Both the position numbers and the translations under genes were made by a program. Shown here piece by piece: positions 52,139-61,261 of a DNA stretch of 64,000 bases; the first letter of the stretch is position 1, and every line of letters starts with the position of its first letter. Source of the DNA: ECT2AJA-110-A sp035399845. GTDB taxonomy: Bacteria > Planctomycetota > Phycisphaerae > UBA1845 > UTPLA1. Where the stretch lies: the NCBI GenBank assembly GCA_035399845.1, contig DAOPJV010000032.1, positions 6,048 to 70,047 on the forward strand. The letters run 5' to 3'. The notes under the pieces were generated by a model. It did no database searches, had not been told where the DNA came from, and saw only the letters and a list, made by a program, of their open reading frames with translations.

Positions 52139-52828
52139 TCAGCCTTCGATGCGGCCGTCCAGCATCCGGATCGTCCGATCCGCCTTGTCTGCGACGGCGC
52201 GCTCGTGCGTTACAACGACCAGCGTCACGCCCGTGGCGTCGCGCAGATCGGTCAGCAGGCCGAGAAGGCGTTGCCCTGTGAGTGAATCGAGCGACCCTGT
52301 CGGCTCGTCCGCGAGGATGAGTCGCGGTCGGTTCGCCATCGCCCGGGCCACGGCGACGCGCTGGCGTTCTCCGCCGGACATCGTTGTCGGCAGGTTGTTC
52401 AGCCGATGCGACATACCGACCTGCTCAAGCAGCGCCGCCGCCCGCTCGGCGCGTTCCGATCGATCCGCGACGATCCCCAGCATCGGTGTCTGCACGTTTT
52501 CGATCGCCGTCAGATGCGGCAGCAGATTGTGCAGCTGGAAGACGAGACCGACGTCGTTTGCGCGATAGTCGTCGGCCTCGCGGGGGCTCAGCGCCGAGAC
52601 GCGCCTGTCGAACACGTCGATCGACCCGCTGTCCGGCCGGTCGATGCAGGTGATCATGTTCAGAAGGGTGCTCTTGCCGCAGCCGGAAGGTCCGCAGATC
52701 GCGACGAACTCGCCCGCGGCGACGTCGAGGCTCAGATCGTCCAGCGCGACGACGCGACCTGATTCGTAGGTCTTTCGGAGATTCCGGGCGATGACGGCCG
52801 TTGGTGGCACAGTGTCGGCGTTACTCAT
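52139..52828 (-). CDS. MacB/LolD-type ABC transporter ATPase
   Basis: This 229-residue ATPase has Walker A GPSGCGKST, signature MSGGERQRVAVARA (Thr-Met before SGGE), Walker B LILADEPTGSLDS and the H-loop VTHERAV. The CGKST and DEPTGSLD stretches are typical of MacB/LolD/FtsE-like exporters. Its first codons overlap the end of the permease gene by eight bases (ATGAGTAA), so permease and ATPase are translationally coupled. Substrates of this class include lipoproteins, macrolides and peptides. Confidence 0.93.
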   Translation of the reverse strand: MSNADTVPPTAVIARNLRKTYESGRVVALDDLSLDVAAGEFVAICGPSGCGKSTLLNMITCIDRPDSGSIDVFDRRVSALSPREADDYRANDVGLVFQLHNLLPHLTAIENVQTPMLGIVADRSERAERAAALLEQVGMSHRLNNLPTTMSGGERQRVAVARAMANRPRLILADEPTGSLDSLTGQRLLGLLTDLRDATGVTLVVVTHERAVADKADRTIRMLDGRIEG

Positions 52829-53966
52829 AGCGCAGCGCCTCCACGGGCGTGACGCGCGCCGCGCGTAGCGCCGGGATCAGGGCGCCGACGACGCTGAGGA
52901 CGAGCGCGATGGCCATCGCCCGCAGGAATATGACGGGGGGATAGATGGGCGACATGAACTGCCAGGAGAAGGGCAGGGATCGCGTCAGCTCTGCGAGCAG
53001 CACACCCAGGACCATGCCGAGACCGCAGCCGATGACACCGATGCCGAAGGCCTCCATCAGGACCATGCCGACAATGCGTCGGCGCGGCCAGCCGATGGCG
53101 CGGAGGACGCCGATCTCCCGGGTGCGCTGGGCGACGGACATCCACATCGTGTTTGCGATGACGAGACTTCCGACGATCAGGGCGATGAAGGAGACGGCCG
53201 CGACCATGTCGTCGGACGCGTCGAGCCCCTGGTCGACCTTGTGGTACTCCGACTCGTCCGTGATGACGGCGAGCTCCGGGTATTTTTCCTCGATTCGGCC
53301 GGCCAGCGCCTGGGCGTCGGTCCCCGGCTTCAGCCGAACGTTGAAGCTCGTCACGCGTCCGGCGCGGCCGTTCAGTCGGCGGACTTCGTCGATATGCAGC
53401 ACGATTGCGCCGTCGAAGAAGACAACGCCCGAACGGAAGGTCCCGACAATCGTGTACGTACGGTCTCCCACTTCCAGCGTGTCGCCGACCTTCTTGTTGA
53501 GTTTCTCGGCGAAGCGATAGCCGACGACGGCCTCATCCCGCGTCCTGAAGCGCCGGCCCTCGGAGGGTTCCTGCGCCTGCTGGCCGAATTCATCGGGGTA
53601 GACGCCGATCACGATCTGCAGCGCCGCGACGGAGCGCATGCCCGGTGTTCGAATGAGATGGCTCAGTCCCGCCGCGACTTCAGTGATTTCGGGAAATTCG
53701 GCGAGCTTCGCGCGTGTGTCCGCCTCGTCGAGGGAGCTGAAGATGTCGGCGGCGACGCCGGCTTCCCAGATCATCATGTCGCTGCCGCCGCTGGTGATCC
53801 CGCCCTGGACGCTGGCCCGCAGACCTTTCGAGACGGCGCCGAGGGCGACGATGGCGATCACGCCAATCGCGACGCCCAGGGCGCTCAGGGCCGTTCGCAC
53901 AAGCTGCCGATGCAGCGTGCGCCAGGTCATGGCCAGGAGCGTGAATCCTTGGGGGTGTCGGGACAT
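52821..53966 (-). CDS. FtsX/MacB-like ABC transporter permease
   Basis: This 381-residue permease has the MacB/FtsX layout: one N-terminal helix (about 24-46) after a short head, a large periplasmic domain (about 48-255) and three C-terminal helices (about 258-283, 304-330 and 345-366). The MSVAQRTREIGVLRAIGWPRRRI stretch and the ending RAARVTPVEALRYE are family hallmarks. It works with the ATPase encoded next. No membrane fusion protein or outer membrane channel gene is nearby. A second ATG (MTWRTLHRQ) is an alternative start. Confidence 0.92.
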   Translation of the reverse strand: MSRHPQGFTLLAMTWRTLHRQLVRTALSALGVAIGVIAIVALGAVSKGLRASVQGGITSGGSDMMIWEAGVAADIFSSLDEADTRAKLAEFPEITEVAAGLSHLIRTPGMRSVAALQIVIGVYPDEFGQQAQEPSEGRRFRTRDEAVVGYRFAEKLNKKVGDTLEVGDRTYTIVGTFRSGVVFFDGAIVLHIDEVRRLNGRAGRVTSFNVRLKPGTDAQALAGRIEEKYPELAVITDESEYHKVDQGLDASDDMVAAVSFIALIVGSLVIANTMWMSVAQRTREIGVLRAIGWPRRRIVGMVLMEAFGIGVIGCGLGMVLGVLLAELTRSLPFSWQFMSPIYPPVIFLRAMAIALVLSVVGALIPALRAARVTPVEALRYE

Positions 53967-54176
53967 CAGGGGAAGTGTAGTCGAGCGGAGAGGGTCGTCG
54001 ACAGAAGCGGATCCGCCGCACGATCGGGGGCCGGATATTTGCGTTTATCGTGATCCTGCGGCATTGTACCCCAACTTGTCGGGCGCCCTTTGCCCACATT
54101 TGCAGGACGAGCCGGTGGCATTCGTACCACCGCGTCGCGCGACAGCGCCCGACGCGTCGATACTCGGGAGACCGTG

Positions 54177-55202
54177 ATGATCAATTCGGCCACGCGCAAT
54201 TTCGCCAGTCGTTCGCCGCTGACGACGATCGGATGTCTGGCGATTCTCATGACTTCCTTCGCGGGCTGCACGCCCCCCGGCAGTTTCAAGGTCACGTCCA
54301 TTCCCAACGACAGGTCACTGGAGGAGACGCTGATCCAGCGGGCCGGTGGTTTCGTCAGTGATCGCATCGCGGTGATTGACATCTCCGGCGTGCTGATGAA
54401 CGGCCGCATCAATGGTCTTCTCTCCGAGGGCGAGCACCCGGTGTCGCTGACGGTGGAGCAACTCGACAAGGCCGCCTGCGACAAACGCGTCAAGGCGATT
54501 GTGCTTCGCATCAACTCGCCGGGCGGCAGCGTGACGGCAAGCGACATGCTGCATCACGAAATTGCGAAGTTTCGGGAGCACACGGGGAAGCCGGTCGTCG
54601 CCTATTTTCAGGATGTCGCGGCCAGCGGCGCGTATTTTCTGGCGTGCGCCTCGGACGAAATTATTGCGCAGCGAACGAGTGTGACCGGCTCGATCGGCGT
54701 GATCATGCTCATGGTGAACATGCAGGGGACGCTGGACTACATAGGTGTGCGTACAGACGCAATTACGTCCGGGGCCTATAAAGACGCTGGCTCGCCGTTC
54801 AGAACCATGAAGGCGGACGAGCGCAAGCTATTCCAGCAAATGGTGGATAATTTCTACAACCAGTTCGTTGACGTCGTGGACGCCGGGCGCCCCAGCCTGA
54901 CTCGCGAACAGGTTCTAACTATTGCTGATGGAAGGGTTTACACAGCATCGCAGGCGCTGGACAACGGTCTCGTGGATCAGATCGGCACGTTTGATGACGC
55001 TGTTCAGGCCGCCTGCATGCGGGCGGGTGTCGAGAAGGCGAACGTGGTGCGCTATCATCGCCCATTGGCCTGGGTTCCGAACGCCTATGCGGGAAATCCG
55101 GCGGGCGCCCCGGCCGCGTCCACCATTAATCTGCTGAACATCGATGTGAGTTCGATGTGGACAAGGCATCCTCGATTCATGTACATTTGGTGCATGCGAT
55201 AG
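54177..55202 (+). CDS. SppA-like S49 peptidase lipoprotein
   Basis: This 341-residue protein has a lipoprotein signal with lipobox TSFAGC near residue 28, then an S49 (signal peptide peptidase A) domain. The catalytic pair fits DVAASGAYFLACASDEI (Ser) and TSGAYKDAGSPFR (Lys), and SVTGSIGVIM follows as usual. The DKRVKAIVLRINSPGGSVTASD stretch is a family hallmark. SppA degrades signal peptides and membrane fragments. Length is that of the short 36 kDa type. The end of the protein, with WTRHPRFMYIWCMR, lies outside the known domain. Confidence 0.93.
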   Translation: MINSATRNFASRSPLTTIGCLAILMTSFAGCTPPGSFKVTSIPNDRSLEETLIQRAGGFVSDRIAVIDISGVLMNGRINGLLSEGEHPVSLTVEQLDKAACDKRVKAIVLRINSPGGSVTASDMLHHEIAKFREHTGKPVVAYFQDVAASGAYFLACASDEIIAQRTSVTGSIGVIMLMVNMQGTLDYIGVRTDAITSGAYKDAGSPFRTMKADERKLFQQMVDNFYNQFVDVVDAGRPSLTREQVLTIADGRVYTASQALDNGLVDQIGTFDDAVQAACMRAGVEKANVVRYHRPLAWVPNAYAGNPAGAPAASTINLLNIDVSSMWTRHPRFMYIWCMR

Positions 55203-55304
55203 TCCCGTTTCGTTCGAGACGGTTCGGCCCGAGTCCGACCAATTTCGGGTCGAGAGACTGACGTCATCTTAGAATTCACTTGGCGTCGTCTTGGCTCTGA
55301 CAGG

Positions 55305-56351
55305 GTGGAAGGTGAGACCAATCGGGGGCGGTTGCTCGTGCCGCTACGTGTTCGATGTCAATCTTGTCGACGTGTCCTCTCGCTTGAGGATGTGTATGCC
55401 GGTGCGCACTATCGCTGCGCCTATTGTCATACGCATCAGAAAGCGCCGGCCGCCGATCGAACACGTGTGAAGCGAAAGATGCGTCCCGATCAGCCGGGGC
55501 TCCGGCTGCAGCCGCTCAGTGGGGCCTACGCCTCGCCGATGCTGTCCGCCAATGTCTCAATCGACATCCCTCGACTTCCCGAGATTTCGAAGCGCTCACG
55601 CCTGACGCGATTTCACGCCGGCGCCAGCGCTTTTGCCGCGCTCGTCATCTCGGCAAGCGTGCTGACGTGGAACTGGTCCAGCGCCATCAGCAACGGCGAT
55701 CGGTTCAGGCGGAGCGATCGTGTTGCGATTCCGCGCGGCGGTTCGGCGCATCCCGAAATCGCGACGATGCTGGCGGCCAGCGATACGGATGACTTCTTCG
55801 GCGTCCCCATCGACAGTGGCGGCGTCGGACTCGTCATCGACGACCACGATCGCCTGGGGGGCTACACGGACGCCGTGGCCCGACTCGCCTATGCGGCGAC
55901 GGATTTTGCCCGGACGAACGAAACGCCGATCAGCGTTGTCGAGGCGAGGCTGCGCGGCGCCGGGTCATCGGGTGATGATTCGGATCCCTTCTACGCCTTC
56001 TCTGTGATGCGAATCCAGGCGGCGCGAAAACGACTCGACATGCAAGTGCCGGAGCAGTCGCTGCTCAGCACAGCCGTGTCCATGACGATGGCCGAGTCCC
56101 CGAGTCAGGTCTTCCTTGTGATCTCGGAACCCCTCTCGAACAAGGAAATCGACGAACTGGCGATGGCGATCGAAACAGCGAACACGCCCGTCCATCTGAT
56201 CTGCCTGGGCGACGCCGCGAATCAGCCCTACGCTCAGCTCGCCGCCATCAGTGGTGGTAAGTTCATTCCCGTGACGGACGCTGAGATGGATGACCTCGTC
56301 GCCCGATGCCAGGTCACGATGCCGGCCCCGCGAGCATTCCGCCCCATCTAA
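55305..56351 (+). CDS. Zinc-ribbon, single-helix, vWA-like protein
   Basis: This 348-residue protein opens with a zinc ribbon (RCQSCRRVLSLEDVYAGAHYRCAYC, two CxxC pairs at residues about 18-41), followed by a Pro-rich linker, a transmembrane helix near 105-123 and an extracytoplasmic C-terminal domain of about 180 residues. That part, SQVFLVISEPLSNKEIDELAMAIETANTPVHLICLG and AISGGKFIPVTDAEM, resembles a von Willebrand A fold without a full metal site. The start is a GTG. The function is unknown; it may be a sensor across the membrane. Confidence 0.68.
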   Translation: MEGETNRGRLLVPLRVRCQSCRRVLSLEDVYAGAHYRCAYCHTHQKAPAADRTRVKRKMRPDQPGLRLQPLSGAYASPMLSANVSIDIPRLPEISKRSRLTRFHAGASAFAALVISASVLTWNWSSAISNGDRFRRSDRVAIPRGGSAHPEIATMLAASDTDDFFGVPIDSGGVGLVIDDHDRLGGYTDAVARLAYAATDFARTNETPISVVEARLRGAGSSGDDSDPFYAFSVMRIQAARKRLDMQVPEQSLLSTAVSMTMAESPSQVFLVISEPLSNKEIDELAMAIETANTPVHLICLGDAANQPYAQLAAISGGKFIPVTDAEMDDLVARCQVTMPAPRAFRPI

Positions 56352-56430
56352 CCGACGATTCCTGAATTCCATGATCGATGGCGATCGCGGCGGACGCCGG
56401 CGATCGTGATTGCGTGTCGCTCATACGCAA

Positions 56431-56465
56431 CACGGCGCGCCTGCGTGTGCCGCGGGCGCGCCGTG
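56431..56465. terminator. Perfect 11-bp hairpin between convergent genes
   Basis: CACGGCGCGCC pairs perfectly with GGCGCGCCGTG around a 13-base loop, in the 155-base gap between convergent genes. It lacks a T run but is well placed as a bidirectional stop. Confidence 0.6.
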
Positions 56466-56506
56466 AGTGGATCCTGTTGAACCCTGCGTTCGGGCGAAAA
56501 GGACGA

Positions 56507-57685
56507 TCAGCCGAATCGGCCGCGTTCCTTGGGCGCCGTCGGTCGCAGCAGGTTGAGCTGGTAGTCCCCGAGGTACTTCTTCTCCTGGAAGTGCTTGAAG
56601 AGTTCCTCGACGGTCGTAAAGACGCGCGTCGCCGTTTCCGTGACGAAGGGCGAGGGCTCCTTCTTTGGACGCCAGATGACGTAGACTTCCTTGGTGCCCT
56701 CAAACGCGTGCTGCAGTTCGCGCTCGACACCGCTGGAGAGACCGGGGATGCCGGACGCCAGTTCGGGCACATAGCTGACGATCATGTCGGACTGGTCGAT
56801 CAGCTTGAAGTCGCGGGCGTAGATCTGGCCGTCGATGTCGCGGGCCACACTCGTGACATCCGGGACATTGAAGGACAGGGGGGCGCCGTTCACGTCGAGC
56901 GTGATTGTCGTCTCGCCTTTCTTCGTCGCTTCGCCGGCTTCGAACAGGAGTCGTTTCTCATCGAGATCGCCCGGATCGAAGCAGATAAAGTGCTCGGCGA
57001 GGGCCGCGCGGAAGGCGTCGATCTCGGCGAGCACGTCCGGCATGTCCATGACGTGGGACATCGGGAAGCTCGGATAGATTCGCTTCTTGTCCTGTTCGAA
57101 CATCAGTCGGACGAGTGAGTCGGCCGTGGCGGCGTCTTCGCCGCGCGCCAGGACGAAGTACCGGCCATGGGCCCCGAGGGCGTGGGCCAGGATCTCTGTC
57201 GCCAGGATCTCCTCTTCGCGCCAGACCATGATGTCCTTCAGGGAGTGGGGCAGGTCGTGATCGCGGAGGAGCCGCTGATGGATCGAATCGACGTTGTCGA
57301 CCAGCGTGATGTACAGGTCGGCGTCGAATGCCTTCATGTGGTCGAAGTCGAATGCTTCGAACAGGCCGTGCTTCCAGCGGAACGTCGCGTGCGTGTTGAC
57401 GATGACGTTCTCATCGCGCGACGCGATGTTGAGGACATCCTTGAAGACGGCGCGGCGCAGCGTGTTGAGTCGTGTTCTCGGCAGGTCGAGAATCCGCCCC
57501 TTCACGACGTCGGGCGCTTCGGCGTACATCATGTCGCCCACGTTGCACAGCGTGAGGTTGTGGCCGCGCTCCTGGGCGATGGCGCAGACTTTTTCGAGGA
57601 ACGGCTTCTTGTCGACGCCGACCTGACCCGTCAGAACGACGCGAACGCCTTCCCGATCCTTCTTGCCGAACAGATTCGTATTCAT
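56507..57685 (-). CDS. P-loop nucleotide kinase-like protein with unusual Walker A
   Basis: This 392-residue cytoplasmic protein looks like a P-loop NTPase of the adenylate-kinase-like kind. Near residue 20 it has VVLTGQVGVDKKPFLEKV: the Walker A loop is GQVGVDKK, with Asp where Gly is expected and Lys in place of Ser/Thr. The stretch VIVNTHATFRWKHGLFEAFD and LVDNVDSIHQRLLRD look like Walker B and lid regions. The C-terminal half (about 240-390) is separate, with a SDMIVSYVPEL and EVYVIWRPKKEPSPF pattern. The family is unknown. The ATG has an AGGAG site. Confidence 0.7.
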   Translation of the reverse strand: MNTNLFGKKDREGVRVVLTGQVGVDKKPFLEKVCAIAQERGHNLTLCNVGDMMYAEAPDVVKGRILDLPRTRLNTLRRAVFKDVLNIASRDENVIVNTHATFRWKHGLFEAFDFDHMKAFDADLYITLVDNVDSIHQRLLRDHDLPHSLKDIMVWREEEILATEILAHALGAHGRYFVLARGEDAATADSLVRLMFEQDKKRIYPSFPMSHVMDMPDVLAEIDAFRAALAEHFICFDPGDLDEKRLLFEAGEATKKGETTITLDVNGAPLSFNVPDVTSVARDIDGQIYARDFKLIDQSDMIVSYVPELASGIPGLSSGVERELQHAFEGTKEVYVIWRPKKEPSPFVTETATRVFTTVEELFKHFQEKKYLGDYQLNLLRPTAPKERGRFG

Positions 57686-57906
57686 GTCGCTAGCTCCTGT
57701 CGCCATAGGATAGCCGATAGTCCGTCGGTCCCAAAGTCGCGCCATTGGCGCAGCGTGATCATGCGGTTTCGGCGGGATCGGGGGCGATTCGGAGGGCGTG
57801 ATCCGAGCCTCGCGACGCGATTCGGAGTCGCGCCGCCGCTTATCGGGCGGTCAGGTCGGTCCATTCGGCGCCGGGAACATGGCGCGGTCCGGGCGCCGAC
57901 GTCGTG

Positions 57907-59526
57907 TCATGCGCCCAGTTCGCGCAGTCGCTCGATGGCGCGATCGATTTCCGCGCGGTTTCGGGCGCTGGTTTCCTTCTCTTTTGCAGACTGAAGGTGG
58001 GCGATGTCGGCGGGAGCGCCGACAGCCGCAATTGCCCGGATCGCCTCGCGACGGACTGTCTCGCTCTCATCCGAAACGAGCATTTCATTCAGTTGCTTCG
58101 CGACCTGTGCGATGGCGTAGTGTTCGCGCGCGACACACGCCGCAACGGCCCGGCAGGCCCGGGCGCGGACCATTGGATGCCCGTCGGAGAGACGCAGCAG
58201 GAGAATTTCGGTGTTGGTTCCCGGATCGCCGCGCGCCGCAAGTCCCGCCAGCGCCATCCCGCGGACGCGCGGCGAGGCGTCGCGCGTGGCCTTGTGAACA
58301 TTCTGGAGATCGCTGGGTTCGGGGCTGAAGGCCAGGGCGAAGGCCGCCGCGGCGCGGGTCTTGCTGCTGTCGTCGCGCGTCAGCTTGAGGATCTTGCTGC
58401 GCGACGCCTCGTTGAGACGGATGAGCGTCTCGCGCGTTCGATCCAGCTCGTCGTACTCCTGGTTTTTCGTCGCAGTTTCCCACAGGACAACGCACTGTCT
58501 GATGGCGTCGAGCACCTCGGAGGTCTTCATCCGATCGGGGGCGCCGCCGGCGATCGAACGCATCTGCAGTTCGTCGAACGCCGGGGTCCAGATCGAGCCC
58601 GGCCAGGTGGATCGAAACTGCCGACACGCCTCGCTGACGCCCGCGTAGTCCTTGCGGCTGCTGCGGGTCAGCGCTCCGGCGAAGACGTTCAACTGCTGGC
58701 GCAGCAACTCGGATTGCGCTTCCGTCAGCGATTCGGCTCGCTTCAGCCCCAGATCGATTCGCAGCTGGTATTTTTCGTCGCCCGTGGGGCGTCGTCGCGC
58801 GTATTCCACGCGCGTCTCCACGGATGCGAAGGTCCGTTCCAGGTTCGCCCAGTAGATCACGGCGCGCGATCGAATGAACTTGTGTGATCGCGCCAGGGGA
58901 CCTGCGAAATCGCCTTCGACGATCATGCGGACGGCGCCGACTTTTCCGGCGTCCGTCTGTTCGACACCCGCAAACTCGAATCGCTGAACACCCTTGAAGT
59001 AGCCGGTCTGGATGTCGCGCTCCCAGCGATGACCCGAGTCGATGGTCTTGCGATCCCAGTGGGCGACGTCGAGCATCAGGGCCATCACGACTTCCTGGGC
59101 CGTGTCGCCGCTCGGCGGCTTGAACGGGCTGTCCGTTCGTGTTCGTCGCTCGCTGTTGAGATAGGTCGCGCCCGCCTTGATATTGAAATCGATCGGATTC
59201 GGAAGCGAACGGATGCGTTCGGCGCCGCGATAGAGGCTCAGTATCTCCGGCGGATCGTCATTGAACATCTGGTAGACCGCCGCCTCGCCGGGTTTCGGTT
59301 CGTCCAGATTGACCTGCACCCACTCTCCCGACTGAACGTATTCGATGGTCTCCTCGTAGTCGCGCCGCGGCGCGATGCGTTTGGTCTGCCGGCGAACGCG
59401 ATGAATGGTCAGATGGCCGGGCGTCGTGTTGTTCCGAAAGCTCATCCTGACGTCGTCGGCGCTGACGACACCTGTCGCGGCGAGCAGGCATACGAATACG
59501 GCGTGCGGGATCGAAAATCGCGGCAC
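57907..59526 (-). CDS. Secreted protein with HEAT-like repeats
   Basis: This 539-residue protein has a signal peptide (IPHAVFVCLLAATGVVSA). Its first part (about 30-260) is a beta-type domain and the C-terminal part (about 390-539) is made of HEAT-like repeats (DASPRVRGMALAGLAARGD, DGHPMVRARACRAVAACV, DESETVRREAIRAIAAVGA). These resemble PBS-lyase/HEAT scaffolds. The GTG start has a GGAGG site five bases before it; an upstream TTG is also open. It is probably a periplasmic scaffold of unknown role. Confidence 0.75.
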   Translation of the reverse strand: MPRFSIPHAVFVCLLAATGVVSADDVRMSFRNNTTPGHLTIHRVRRQTKRIAPRRDYEETIEYVQSGEWVQVNLDEPKPGEAAVYQMFNDDPPEILSLYRGAERIRSLPNPIDFNIKAGATYLNSERRTRTDSPFKPPSGDTAQEVVMALMLDVAHWDRKTIDSGHRWERDIQTGYFKGVQRFEFAGVEQTDAGKVGAVRMIVEGDFAGPLARSHKFIRSRAVIYWANLERTFASVETRVEYARRRPTGDEKYQLRIDLGLKRAESLTEAQSELLRQQLNVFAGALTRSSRKDYAGVSEACRQFRSTWPGSIWTPAFDELQMRSIAGGAPDRMKTSEVLDAIRQCVVLWETATKNQEYDELDRTRETLIRLNEASRSKILKLTRDDSSKTRAAAAFALAFSPEPSDLQNVHKATRDASPRVRGMALAGLAARGDPGTNTEILLLRLSDGHPMVRARACRAVAACVAREHYAIAQVAKQLNEMLVSDESETVRREAIRAIAAVGAPADIAHLQSAKEKETSARNRAEIDRAIERLRELGA

Positions 59527-59992
59527 GAGATCCTCCGGGGGCGTCAATGTGGGCGAGCGGCGGCGGACGGTCAGCGACTCATTATAGCCCCCGGAGCGCC
59601 GCGATTGCGCCGATCCCGCGCCGGGGCTCCGGGAAACGTCCGGAAGGTCCGTGGTCGCGCCCGCTGGCCCGACGGCGCCGCCACGTTAGAATGGCGCACA
59701 AGTCGGGTTCGCCCGATTCCCATCGAGGCATCGGGCGAGCGGCGCTGTACAGGTACGCCATGGCTCCCGCCCTGAGTCGCGACACGTCGATTCGCCTTTC
59801 CGTTTCAAAATCCAGGAGACGCGGGATGAGACCGCAGATGGCGCGGGCGAGCCGCCGCCTGCTGTCATGTTGTGGCGACGCTTCAGCCGCGTCGACGGGC
59901 CGCCCGATCCACATCTTCCGAAATTCCACGCGGGCGCATCGCCCGCGCATCACGCAACGCCAACATGACTCACGTCAACGAAAGGATGAGCG
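59527..59992. other. Intergenic gap before asnA
   Basis: About 465 bases between the divergent HEAT gene and asnA. Short open frames here lack gene-like composition. A TAGAAT at about 59690 could be a -10. Nothing else is recognised. Confidence 0.45.
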
Positions 59993-61123
59993 ATGATGAA
60001 CAGCAAGACGGCCGATCTGGCTGGACCGGGCATTGGCAACTATGACGAACTGCGGGAGGTCCTCCCCAGGGGCTACAAGTCCCTGCTCAATCCGCGCGAC
60101 ACGCAGCGCGCCATCTTCGAGGCCAAGCGATACATCGAAGACAATCTCTGTAAGGAACTCAACCTGATGATGGTCACAGTGCCGCTGATCGTCGAGCGCG
60201 AGAGCGGCGTCAATGACAACCTCGATCGCGATGGTTCGCGCACGCCCGTGGAGTTTCCGTGTGGTCTCGGCCTCGCCAAACGCCTCAACGCGCAGGTCGT
60301 TCAGGCGGCGACGAAGTGGAAGCGCCTGGCGCTGAAGCAGTTCGACATGAAACCCGGCGAAGGCATCTGCACGGACATGCGGGCCGTTCGCAAGGACTAC
60401 TTCCTCGATCACGACCACAGTTCCTACGTCGATCAATGGGACTGGGAACGCGTCATGACGGCGGGCGAGCGCAACCTGGAGTTCCTCACGCAGATCGTCC
60501 GCAGGATCTGGAAGGTCATTCGTGGCGCCGAACGGCATGTTATGGCGATTTTCCCCGAGCTGAACGACGATCGCTTCCCGCCGCTGCCCGAGGAGCTCAC
60601 ATTCATCCACGCCGAGGAGATCCTCGAGCGCTTCCCCGACCTGCCGCGCAAACAGCGCGAAACGCAGATCCTCCAGGATCATCCGGCCGTGTTCATCTAC
60701 GGCATCGGCTATCCGCTCGCCGATGGTCTGCCCCATGAAATGCGCGCCGCGGATTACGACGACTGGGTCACGCCGACGCAGTCGCGTCGCGGCAGGCCCA
60801 CGCACGGTCTCAACGGCGACATCCTCGTTTGGAACCCGTTGACGCATCGACGGCACGAACTTTCGTCGATGGGGATTCGTGTGAACAAGGAAACGCTGCG
60901 CCAACAGCTGGAGATGTCCAAGCAGCTCGACTACCTGGAACTGCCGTACCATCGGGCCATCATGAACGACGAGATTCCGCTGAGCGTCGGCGGCGGCATC
61001 GGCCAGTCCCGCGTCCTCATGCTGCTGCTCCGCAAGGCGCATCTGGGAGAAGTCAGCGTGACAGTCTGGCCGAAGATACTGAAGGACATGTGCGACGAGA
61101 AGAACATCCATGTGCTTGAATGA
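59993..61123 (+). CDS. asnA: Aspartate-ammonia ligase (asparagine synthetase A)
   Basis: This 376-residue enzyme makes asparagine from aspartate, ammonia and ATP through an adenylate, using a class II tRNA synthetase-like fold. Motifs: LNLMMVTVPLIVERESGVNDNLDRDGSRTPV, CTDMRAVRKDYFLDHDHSSYVDQWDWE and the C-terminal GGGIGQSRVLMLLL (motif 3 Arg). E. coli AsnA is 330 residues, so this is slightly longer. Two ATGs in tandem (59993 and 59996) follow an AAGGA site. Downstream, after 138 bases, comes the oxoacid oxidoreductase pair. Confidence 0.96.
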   Translation: MMNSKTADLAGPGIGNYDELREVLPRGYKSLLNPRDTQRAIFEAKRYIEDNLCKELNLMMVTVPLIVERESGVNDNLDRDGSRTPVEFPCGLGLAKRLNAQVVQAATKWKRLALKQFDMKPGEGICTDMRAVRKDYFLDHDHSSYVDQWDWERVMTAGERNLEFLTQIVRRIWKVIRGAERHVMAIFPELNDDRFPPLPEELTFIHAEEILERFPDLPRKQRETQILQDHPAVFIYGIGYPLADGLPHEMRAADYDDWVTPTQSRRGRPTHGLNGDILVWNPLTHRRHELSSMGIRVNKETLRQQLEMSKQLDYLELPYHRAIMNDEIPLSVGGGIGQSRVLMLLLRKAHLGEVSVTVWPKILKDMCDEKNIHVLE

Positions 61124-61261
61124 GCGTCAGAGATCTGAAGGCCATGGAGTGGAGTGGGGCGTCATGACGCCGATCTCGGCGTAACGCGCATACCGCCGAG
61201 CCCGGCCAGTCATGGCCGGGTCCAGGCGCCGGGAGGCGCATCAGGAACAGGACAGACACGT

